A stretch of 64,000 nucleotides of DNA from Veillonella parvula DSM 2008 (GTDB taxonomy: Bacteria > Bacillota > Negativicutes > Veillonellales > Veillonellaceae). The translations under genes were made by a program, and so were the position numbers. This document shows positions 45,009-53,060 of the stretch, one piece after another; positions within the stretch are counted from its first letter, which is position 1; every line of letters begins with the position of its first letter. The DNA lies in the NCBI RefSeq assembly GCF_000024945.1, contig NC_013520.1, forward strand, positions 1,575,001 through 1,639,000, written 5' to 3'. The notes beneath the pieces are model-generated. The model did no database searches. It saw only the letters and a list, made by a program, of their open reading frames with translations, and had not been told where the DNA came from.

Positions 45009-48000
45009 ACGGAGCCTTCGCCTAGAATAGCTTCAATAGCCTTGATGGATTCATCACTAGGGTCAAAGCACATATTTGGTGGTAAATTAATCCGTTTTCG
45101 TTGACGGTGTAAGTATAGCGATGTTGGCACGGAGCCAGCAGTGCTAGTCAACACGCGTTTTAAGACTTCGCTATTTTCTGGTGTATCATATTGGCTATAA
45201 ATGTGGATTGCCACCTGTTTTGCCTGACTATAGTTTACCTTTAATGGCGTAATACGATCTGCAATGATTTGCACACCCTTTTCATCCGCATCAACTCGAC
45301 CTTTTACCTTAACAATCATATCGACCGCAAGGAATTGTTGACTTTGACTAAAGACCTTAGGGAATGCCACTACATTAGCCGCACCAGAATAATCTTCGAT
45401 GCGAAGAATGGACATAACCTCATTGCGCTTTGTCATGCGGTCCGATTTATTTTCGATAAGACCGCCAAAGGTAATGGTTTGACCATCGTATTGCTCTGGA
45501 TTTTCTGCGAGAGCGCCCAGTTCAAAGAGACCTTCTAATTCCTTCGCATAACCTTGCAATGGATGACCTGTAATATAAAAGCCAGTGTATTCCTTTTCAT
45601 CCTTTAATTTATCGTCTTCCGATAAATCCTCCACATTAGGAACAGGGATAAAATCGACAGCTTCTTCCATATCGCCAAAGAGGTTCATAGTGCCCATAGC
45701 GGCATCCTTTTGCTCTTTAGCACCAACGGCTTGTGCGCTTTCATACATGTGCAACAATTGGTTACGATTTTCCTTGAAGCCATCCATAGAGCCGCAGCGA
45801 ATGAGACTTTCAAGAAGTCGTTTATTAACAACCTTATTGTCCACCCGTTTGCAGAAGTCCACGATATCCGTATAGAGACCATGCTCATTGCGCTCACGAA
45901 TCAAGCGATCGATAGCATTATCCCCTACGTTCTTGATACCGCCAAGACCAAAGCGAATAGCGTCGTCTTGTACGGCAAAGCTGCGTTCAGAATAATTAAT
46001 ATCTGGGCCTAGAACCTTAACATTATGCTTCTTACAGGAGTTGATGTAATACGTCAACTTTTGCATGTTTTGCATAAAGCTCGTCATGGTAGCCGCCATA
46101 AATTCAGGGAAATAGTGGGCTTTCAAGTACGCTGTTTGGTACGCGATATACGCATACGCCGCACTATGTGATTTATTAAAGCCGTAGCCGGCGAAGTATA
46201 CGAGCAAATCAAATACTTCATTCGCCACGGATTCATCAATACCGTTTTTAACGGAGCCTTGAATAAAGGACTCCCGCTGCGCCTTTAGAACAGATTCCTT
46301 TTTCTTACCCATGGCACGGCGCATCAAATCCGCTTGACCAAGGGAGAATCCCCCCATGGCGGAGGCAATCTGCATAACCTGTTCTTGGTATAAGATTACA
46401 CCAAAGGTATCTTTTAAAATCGGTTCTAAAATTGGATGTAAATAGGTAACCTCTTTTTTACCGTGACGGCGGTCAATAAAGTCCGCCACCATCCCAGAGC
46501 CTAGTGGGCCTGGACGATACAAGGCTACCAATGGAATTAAGTCTTCAAAATGCTCAGGCTTAAGGTCCATAACAAGCTTCGTAATACCTTCCGATTCGAG
46601 CTGGAATACACCAGAAGTGTCGCCCTTTGTGAGGAGGTCGCAAGCCGCCTTATCATCGAGCGGGATAGCATCTAAGTCGAGGTCGATACCACGGTTAGCC
46701 TTAATGAGCTTTAAGGCATCCCCCATAACCGTCAAGGTACGGAGACCCAAGAAATCCATCTTTAAGAGGCCTAACTCCTCGATATTGTCCTTATCGTACT
46801 GCGTTACAAAGCCTTCATCGTTGGCATTTTGTACCGGTACATGGTCATCTAAAGGATCTGCAGAAATTACAACGCCCGCCGCATGAGTGGACGAATTTCG
46901 CGCTATGCCTTCTAGCTTTTTACCAAAATCAAATAACTCTTTAACATTTGGATCGGCTTCGTATAAAGCTTTTAACTCTTTGCCTTGTAGAGCCTTATCT
47001 AAGGTAATCCCCAGTTCGTTGGGAATCATCTTAGCGATGCGGTTTACTTCGGCTAGTGGTAAGTCGAGCACGCGACCTACGTCACGAATTACAGCACGCG
47101 CTGCCTCTGTACCGAACGTAATAATCTGGGATACACGAGCTTGACCGTATTTTCTCGTCACATATTCGATGGCTTGACCACGCTTTTCATAGCAGAAGTC
47201 AATATCAATATCGGGCATGCTTACCCGTTCTGGATTCAAGAATCGTTCAAAGAGCAAATCGTATTTTAGTGGATCGAGACCTGTAATACCTAAAAGGTAC
47301 GCTACTACAGAACCTGCCGCAGAACCACGGCCTGGTCCTACTAAGATATCGTGCTCACGGGCATACCGCACATAATCCCACACGATGAGGAAGTAATCCT
47401 CAAAACCCATCGTACCGATAACATCTAACTCGTAGTCGAGACGCTTTTGTAACTCTTCAGACGTTTCACCATAAAGGCGTGGAATTTCTCGTTCACAAAC
47501 CTTACGTAAATACGTTTTAGACGTTTCCCCTTCGGGCACATCAAAGTGTGGCAAGTGATGTTCGTCGAAGTTGAATTCTACGTTACAGCGCTCAGCAATT
47601 TTTAAGGTGTTTTCAATGGCCCCCGGAATATGTCCAAATAGCTCTGCCATTTCATCCCCAGACTTGAGATAGAACTCATCATTCGGGAATTTTAAGCGGT
47701 CTACCTCAGCACGGCGACGACCTGTAGAAATACAAACCTTAATATCCTGAGCGTCTGCATCCTCTTTTAAAACATAATGGAAATCATTAGACGCTACGAT
47801 GCCAAGACCGTATTCCTTGCTGAGCTTGATGAGCTCCTCTTGTGCCTTTGCTTCTTCTGGTAACCCGTGATTTTGGATTTCCAAGAAGAAATTATCTTTC
47901 CCGTACGTCTCAATATACCATTCGATGGAACGCTTCGCGCCCTCCATATTATCTTGCAAGATATACTGAGGGATTTCTCCTTGAATACAAGCACTGAGGG

Positions 48001-48403
48001 CAATAATCCCCTTGCTATATTGACGCAATAGATCGCGGTCTGCACGTGGGCGATATAACATACCTTCTGTAGATGCTTTCGATACGATTTTAACAAGATT
48101 ACGATACCCTTCCATGGTCTCAGCCAAAAGGATAAGATGTTTTAGTCTTTCACGACTGCGACCTTCTGGACGATCGAATCGATTATTTTCCGTTACATAT
48201 ACTTCACAACCGATAATAGGCTTAACGCCTTGGGCCATACATTCTTTGTAAAAATAAATGGCTGCGTACATATTGCCGTGATCTGTAATGGCAAGGGCCG
48301 GCTGATTTAACTCCTTCGCACGACGTACCATGTCAGGCAAACGACTGATGCCGTCCAGCAAACTAAACTCTGTATGACTATGTAAATGTACAAATGGCTG
48401 CAT
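44996..48403 (-). CDS. dnaE: DNA polymerase III alpha subunit, DnaE type
   Basis: 1135-residue replicative or lagging-strand polymerase. PHP domain at the N-terminus (FVHLHSHTEFSLLDG, AITDHGNMY), polymerase core with the catalytic MPDIDIDFCYEKRG and LVGPGRGSAAGS, a tandem helix-hairpin-helix (GIKNVGDNAIDRLIRER) and a C-terminal OB fold (ITFGGLIENKSDRMTKRNEVMSI). It lacks the exonuclease insertion of PolC, so it is the DnaE1/DnaE3-type family. Length near E. coli DnaE (1160). It begins 12 bases after ygjP, likely one unit. Confidence 0.96.
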   Translation of the reverse strand: MQPFVHLHSHTEFSLLDGISRLPDMVRRAKELNQPALAITDHGNMYAAIYFYKECMAQGVKPIIGCEVYVTENNRFDRPEGRSRERLKHLILLAETMEGYRNLVKIVSKASTEGMLYRPRADRDLLRQYSKGIIALSACIQGEIPQYILQDNMEGAKRSIEWYIETYGKDNFFLEIQNHGLPEEAKAQEELIKLSKEYGLGIVASNDFHYVLKEDADAQDIKVCISTGRRRAEVDRLKFPNDEFYLKSGDEMAELFGHIPGAIENTLKIAERCNVEFNFDEHHLPHFDVPEGETSKTYLRKVCEREIPRLYGETSEELQKRLDYELDVIGTMGFEDYFLIVWDYVRYAREHDILVGPGRGSAAGSVVAYLLGITGLDPLKYDLLFERFLNPERVSMPDIDIDFCYEKRGQAIEYVTRKYGQARVSQIITFGTEAARAVIRDVGRVLDLPLAEVNRIAKMIPNELGITLDKALQGKELKALYEADPNVKELFDFGKKLEGIARNSSTHAAGVVISADPLDDHVPVQNANDEGFVTQYDKDNIEELGLLKMDFLGLRTLTVMGDALKLIKANRGIDLDLDAIPLDDKAACDLLTKGDTSGVFQLESEGITKLVMDLKPEHFEDLIPLVALYRPGPLGSGMVADFIDRRHGKKEVTYLHPILEPILKDTFGVILYQEQVMQIASAMGGFSLGQADLMRRAMGKKKESVLKAQRESFIQGSVKNGIDESVANEVFDLLVYFAGYGFNKSHSAAYAYIAYQTAYLKAHYFPEFMAATMTSFMQNMQKLTYYINSCKKHNVKVLGPDINYSERSFAVQDDAIRFGLGGIKNVGDNAIDRLIRERNEHGLYTDIVDFCKRVDNKVVNKRLLESLIRCGSMDGFKENRNQLLHMYESAQAVGAKEQKDAAMGTMNLFGDMEEAVDFIPVPNVEDLSEDDKLKDEKEYTGFYITGHPLQGYAKELEGLFELGALAENPEQYDGQTITFGGLIENKSDRMTKRNEVMSILRIEDYSGAANVVAFPKVFSQSQQFLAVDMIVKVKGRVDADEKGVQIIADRITPLKVNYSQAKQVAIHIYSQYDTPENSEVLKRVLTSTAGSVPTSLYLHRQRKRINLPPNMCFDPSDESIKAIEAILGEGSVEVQ

Positions 48404-48415
48404 GGTACACCTCCT

Positions 48416-49183
48416 TTAAGGGCGATGAGCAAAATACACGTTCAAGGACTTCTTACGAGCCTTCCAATCTGGCAAAAACTGTGCCACGAGATTGTGAAAG
48501 TTCTTGGAATGGTCTAAATATTTAAAATGAGCAAACTCATGAACCATAACGTACTCAATATACGCCTGTGGTCCCTCTAACAAACGGGTGTTCATCTTGA
48601 CGAGCTGCTTTGCAGGCGTACAAGAGCCCCAACGACTCTTCATTCGCTGCTGTTTTATGATTGGCATAGGCACATCAATACCTTGCTTGTGAAAGCGCTG
48701 ATACACGACCTTTGCCCAATGGACAAAGACCTTCTCCCCTAAATTACGCCAGTAACTCTGCATTAATTTATGTTTAGCTTCAAATGTCGTATCCTGAGGT
48801 ACAACCATGGTAAGAATGGCTTTTCCGTCAAAGCCGATATGAGGCTTTCCATCCTGCTCAACTAAGCGCAACGTAACTGGAATGCCGAGGATGGATAAGC
48901 TTTCACCATTCACATACTGTAACGCATCAACGCGCTTAGCATTCAATGCATCAATCTTGTAACGAGCCCGCTCAATAAAGGGCATATTCTCGATGACAAA
49001 CTTGTCCACTCTATAATCCGGCACATACGCATTCGCCGACACATGGATCACACCATCCTTTGTAATGCGCATATTCATGTTCTTCACACGCTTGATGGTT
49101 AACTCATATTCAATTCTGTCGCCATTATAGGTAATAGACCTAGTTGTTGAAGTATTCATACCTTTTATTTTATCATAAAACAC
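48416..49183 (-). CDS. YgjP-type zinc metalloprotease-like protein
   Basis: 255 residues of the YgjP/DUF45 (M48-related) family. C-terminal domain with RMKSRWGSCTP and the zinc site HEFAHFKYLDHSKNFH (HExxH plus third His). The N-terminal part ITYNGDRIEYELTIKRVKNMNMRI is the usual beta domain. Start may be the first ATG or the MNTSTTRS ATG eight codons later; neither has an ideal ribosome site. The physiological substrate is unknown. The first 84 codons and upstream bases occur again at 52073-52323, fused to a second copy of cdiA. It lies just upstream of dnaE. Confidence 0.85.
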   Translation of the reverse strand: MFYDKIKGMNTSTTRSITYNGDRIEYELTIKRVKNMNMRITKDGVIHVSANAYVPDYRVDKFVIENMPFIERARYKIDALNAKRVDALQYVNGESLSILGIPVTLRLVEQDGKPHIGFDGKAILTMVVPQDTTFEAKHKLMQSYWRNLGEKVFVHWAKVVYQRFHKQGIDVPMPIIKQQRMKSRWGSCTPAKQLVKMNTRLLEGPQAYIEYVMVHEFAHFKYLDHSKNFHNLVAQFLPDWKARKKSLNVYFAHRP

Positions 49184-49521
49184 TCATAAAATCGTAAAAT
49201 TCTGGTAATTTTAATAGGAATTATTCGATATAAGCAACAATAAAAAAATAACAGATAGTTGCTTGGTAAAACTCAACTATCTGTTATTAAAAAAACAACA
49301 TTATAATTACACATTAATTATTAATTTGTAGCATTCAAAATTTTAAAAGTATTATTTCTCCTTATTTACAATACTCATGCATTAATAATATCTAAGTGTA
49401 ATTTCAAAGTTTTTCCATTACTTTATTACTATAAAACTTAATAAAATAAATACTCACTCAATATGCCCCTTCTAAAAGATATCTCTATAAGTAAATATTA
49501 AAATATCAAATTTTAATTATA
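49184..49521. other. intergenic region upstream of ygjP with terminator
   Basis: 338 AT-rich bases. The first 45-50 bases after ygjP are shared with the stub copy at 52324-52375. A terminator at 49247-49288 follows, then non-repetitive AT-rich sequence up to the orphan immunity gene. No gene seen. Confidence 0.65.
49247..49288 (-). terminator. terminator downstream of the orphan immunity gene
   Basis: 15-bp stem aataacagatagttg / caactatctgttatt with a 12-base loop and A/T runs on both sides. It sits at the same position relative to ygjP as the terminator at 52409-52452 does to the ygjP stub, but has a different sequence. Confidence 0.88.
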
Positions 49522-50415
49522 TTACTTTAAAAGTATATTATCTTGATGATTAATTATAGTTTGAAAGTTAGTTAATATTTTTTCATTATAATCAGTATTT
49601 AGATATTTAATATTCATATACCACTTATGATTATCGTCAGCACATAAATCAAATTTTAAAAATTTTATTTCTTTTAAGTTCAAATAGAACGTTGAAAAAG
49701 TAGCTGCATTAATATTAAATCTTAAGCTCTCTAAAAAAGCATTTAAACTAACAACCTCATCATTTGATGTATTAGGTAAAATTTGAACAATAGCTATATT
49801 ATCTACTATACCAAGGATTTTTAAGCGTCTAGATAGTAAATTATATATTTCACTTTTGGAATAATCTATACCAAAACTTTGATTAGTAAATAACTCCTCT
49901 TCAGGCCATTCACTATAAACAAGAGACTCATAACTTAAATCATTTAGATTATCTAATTTTAAAATTCTCCCACTTTTCAAATTCAATCGATAATAACCTT
50001 CAGATGTATTTAGAATGAGGCTCTCATTACTATTCCAAACCTGAAAAATATGATATTTCTCGCCTATATAAATAAGGGTCTTTTCTATCCTATCATCAAT
50101 AACATTAGTTAAATACCACTCAACGTTCTTACCATTCTGTACTTTCTGAATGACAAAAAAACTATCTTTAGCCAAAAAAACATCCGTGATTATCCCGCCA
50201 TTAATATTTAACATAGATAAATCAAGATTAATTTTTTTACTTATATCTTGAGCATTATAAAAGTTTGCATTAGAACCATTGAGAACTACAACTACACCTT
50301 TATCTGGACGCCATACTTCATAATAAGATATAAATTTCAATCTCAATACATATGCCAAAGCCAATATACAAACTATAACAAAAAACCAAGTAAGATGTTT
50401 TCGACTATATCCCAT
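49522..50415 (-). CDS. candidate orphan immunity protein, membrane-anchored
   Basis: 297 residues with one N-terminal membrane helix (about residues 8-28, LTWFFVIVCILALAYVL), then a long hydrophilic part probably facing the periplasm. No family recognised. Its ATG follows directly (zero gap) the stop codon of the toxin frame that is restored across the poly-A run, the typical toxin-immunity arrangement. Very AT-rich. An immunity role is inferred from position; a membrane-anchored immunity protein suggests that the paired toxin acts in the envelope. Confidence 0.55.
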   Translation of the reverse strand: MGYSRKHLTWFFVIVCILALAYVLRLKFISYYEVWRPDKGVVVVLNGSNANFYNAQDISKKINLDLSMLNINGGIITDVFLAKDSFFVIQKVQNGKNVEWYLTNVIDDRIEKTLIYIGEKYHIFQVWNSNESLILNTSEGYYRLNLKSGRILKLDNLNDLSYESLVYSEWPEEELFTNQSFGIDYSKSEIYNLLSRRLKILGIVDNIAIVQILPNTSNDEVVSLNAFLESLRFNINAATFSTFYLNLKEIKFLKFDLCADDNHKWYMNIKYLNTDYNEKILTNFQTIINHQDNILLK

Positions 50416-52082
50416 TTACTCCACCTTATAAACAAGACCCTGATTATTTTCATAATCTTGGTCCAATAAATTTCCAACAGCAGCAGGAAGAATTGCCCCC
50501 CTTAATCGATCTAAAGTAGGATGACTTCCGCTCCCGTCAACTAAGGCATCGACAGAAACAGTTACACTATTATGACTCATCAATTGATAATCATCCGGAT
50601 GACCAGGAATTCTATAAAATTGATAATTCTCACCTTTTTTTCTAAAACATATTCTGCATTTTTAAAGTTTCTATTAAATGCACTTTGGACAGCTTCAGCA
50701 TTTAAATTTAAGTAATAGTATTTTATATCTGAAGATTTTTTAAATTCATATTTTTGATCTATATATATAGTTCCAAATCCATTAGGTGCTGCAATACTTA
50801 CGCCACTACTATCTACTAACTTATCACCTTCATAACGGCCATAATTTCCTTCTTCAGCCCCTCCTTTCTCATACTTAATTATTATTGATACATGTCCTGT
50901 TATTCCAGAAGAATCTACTGCAACTATTACATCAACTGGTCGGCGTCCCTCATGAGCCTCTCCTAAATCATTCCATTTCGAGCCATACGAAGCCATTGTC
51001 GCTCCAACATTATAAGATTTTCCTATTATACTATTAAGAGTGCCCCCTAATACAGTACTCAACATTTGCACTTGGTCAGGATGCTCTCTTCCTACCTTAT
51101 CAATAATTTTCTTAATAGCTAATTGATTAATCCCTGCCGCTACAGCACCAGAACCATTTGGATTACCTGCCAATTGCGCAGTAATCTCACCAATTGCAGC
51201 ATGCAAAGCTACTTTCTCTGGACTGCCTTCTTTCCAATGATATTTATCACTTAAACGATGTACTTCTTCAAAAGCATTTTTAGCAAATAATCTAGCTAAC
51301 TCTTGTCGTTCTTCAATTTTCTTTTTATCAAAAATCTTATCTAATTGATGCAATGTATTTTCGGTATTCGTATTAATCGTCTTAGTATCAATTTCTTTAC
51401 CATCTACAGTTAGTATACCATCAGAGATAGCAGATTGAGTAGTAGAGCTTGCTTTACCTTTAGAGCCTACACCTAAGTTTGGAACTAGACCGATACTGTT
51501 ATAAATTTTATCATAGCCTTTTTTATCATTGGTCTTCATCTCTTCGAGCTTCTTTTTACTACCATAATAATTGTAACCAATACCATTGTTGCTATATGTA
51601 TACTCAGCTTCGTTTTGGATATCCTTCATCTCAAGAGATTTAGTAGTCAGTTTATTCTTAGCTTTTGGAGCATCACTTTTAATAACAGCCCCCTCTAATG
51701 TAGTCTTATTACCTACATTAATGTTGTAGCCCTCTTCTCCAGCATAAATGCCAGCTTGTTCTGTTACACTCTTCCATTTACTATCAATTCGACCTACACT
51801 AGCATTGATACTACCAGTTGGATCTTTGAAATTAGGTTTCGAGGATACAGAGAACCCAGCCGACTTACTATGTTCTTTAAAGTTATCTACATCTTGTAAG
51901 CTTTGAATATGTAAATTATGGCCTGTATCTACTTCAACTTTTTTACCAGATACAGTAGAACCAATAATATTTGTATCACGTTTTGCTTTAAGCTGTGCTA
52001 ATTGAGCCGCTTTAATCTTAGTTGGTACATAACTTTCTTGATGAGTATCCCCATTTTGACGAGCCATATGACCGCTTGGCAT
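50416..52082 (-). pseudogene. orphan CdiA C-terminal toxin cassette, frameshifted
   Basis: The sequence from 52067 (MARQNGDTHQESY) to about 51269 repeats the cdiA region 54839-54041 almost exactly. A pre-toxin segment then follows, ending SYGSKWND (about 50970), and a different toxin. The frame ends early (50580) because of seven A at 50635-50641. With one more A it would continue for 72 codons, ending LVYKVE and a TAA at 50416-50418 directly before the immunity ATG. It has no signal peptide, no TPS domain and no ribosome site: a silent cassette fused to a ygjP fragment at 52071-52073. The toxin part has GHVSIIIKYEKGG, and HNSVTVSVDAL in the restored frame. Type unknown. Confidence 0.8.
50635..50641 (-). 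other. A7 run at the frameshift of the orphan toxin
   Basis: Minus-strand GAAAAAAAGG. Seven A gives a stop after about 20 out-of-frame codons (50580); eight A would restore the 72-codon C-terminus that abuts the immunity gene. Confidence 0.8.
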
Positions 52083-52323
52083 TCAATGCATCAATCTTGT
52101 AACGAGCCCGCTCAATGGAGGACATATTTTCGATGACAAACTTGTCCACCACATAATCCGGCATATACCCATTCACCGACACATGGATCACACCATCCCA
52201 TGTAATGCGCATGTTCATGTTCTTCACACGCTTGATGGTTAACTCATATTCAATTCTGTCGCCATTATAGGTAATAGACCTAGTTGTTGAAGTATTCATA
52301 CCTTTTATTTTATCGTAAAACAC
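52073..52323 (-). pseudogene. duplicated 5' fragment of ygjP
   Basis: First 84 codons of the ygjP gene (compare 48416-49183), nearly identical: same MFYDKIKGMNTSTTRSITY start, with changes such as TKDG to TWDG and ANAYVPDYR to VNGYMPDYV. It is joined at codon 84 (NAKR) to the copied cdiA sequence, giving a 101-codon frame with 17 unrelated final residues. It lacks the HExxH zinc site and so cannot be a protease. About 45 bases of upstream sequence are also shared. Confidence 0.92.
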
Positions 52324-52408
52324 TCATAAAAACGTAGAAATCTGTTGATTTTAATAGAATTGCTTAGATTTTAAGTAATAATGATTTTTTATTAGTTTGT
52401 AATATAAA

Positions 52409-52452
52409 AATGACACCTATACCAAGCCCTTGTAGGTGGTATAGGTGTCATT
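52409..52452 (-). terminator. terminator downstream of the cdiA-linked immunity gene
   Basis: Perfect 16-bp stem aatgacacctatacca / tggtataggtgtcatt with a 12-base loop, followed by TTTTTATATT on the minus strand. Confidence 0.93.
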
Positions 52453-52557
52453 AAAATAATCTTTAATATCAAATTATTTATTAGTATAGAAAAGTCTTAA
52501 TAAATACATCATAAGCTTGTCTTACGATGCATCAAAATCACCAAAATATTAAGCATA

Positions 52558-53037
52558 TTATTTTACTTTAACGATAATAGAACGATTAGGATATCTCATC
52601 TTCTTATCTTTCAACCGATTATAAATATCCTGTTCCTCAGAAGTTAGGTCTGCCTTACTAGATAGAATATGTATGTGAATTGGTTTCTGTTCTTTTTCTA
52701 GCTCTTTTTTCTCTATCAAATAGTTGTTTAAAGTATATTTTTTATAATTTTCATCGGTTTCCTCATCAAATAAATAGTATATTTGATCTAAATTTAAATC
52801 AATTTTTAGAAAACCTGTTTTTCCATAACTATATAGATAGTTTAATTGTGATTCGTAAGAGTATCCATTATATTCTAATGTGGATCCAGTTCTATTATCC
52901 AATATATAATTTTCACCCTTGGAATATCCCAAAAAATAACGAGGTTCATATTTATATGAATTAGATTCACCAATATAGATTATTGAGCATACTGCTAAAC
53001 TCAAAATACTTACTAAAATAATTAATATATATTTCAT
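52558..53037 (-). CDS. candidate immunity protein for the cdiA toxin
   Basis: 159 residues: an N-terminal hydrophobic helix (residues 3-22, YILIILVSILSLAVCSIIYI) that is either a signal or an anchor, then a Tyr- and Lys-rich domain (FLKIDLNLDQIYYLFDEETDE). It begins 23 bases after the cdiA stop and is followed by a terminator, so its place is that of a CdiI immunity gene; the family is unknown. Localisation outside the cytoplasm suggests that the cognate toxin acts at the membrane or periplasm. AT-rich compared with cdiA. Confidence 0.55.
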   Translation of the reverse strand: MKYILIILVSILSLAVCSIIYIGESNSYKYEPRYFLGYSKGENYILDNRTGSTLEYNGYSYESQLNYLYSYGKTGFLKIDLNLDQIYYLFDEETDENYKKYTLNNYLIEKKELEKEQKPIHIHILSSKADLTSEEQDIYNRLKDKKMRYPNRSIIVKVK

Positions 53038-53060
53038 CTCTACTATGCTCTCACTTCAGC

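Noticed and set aside
52023-52323. 101-codon frame as a real small protein
   Set aside because: It is the ygjP 5' end joined out of frame to copied cdiA; the zinc site is absent and the last 17 residues are arbitrary.
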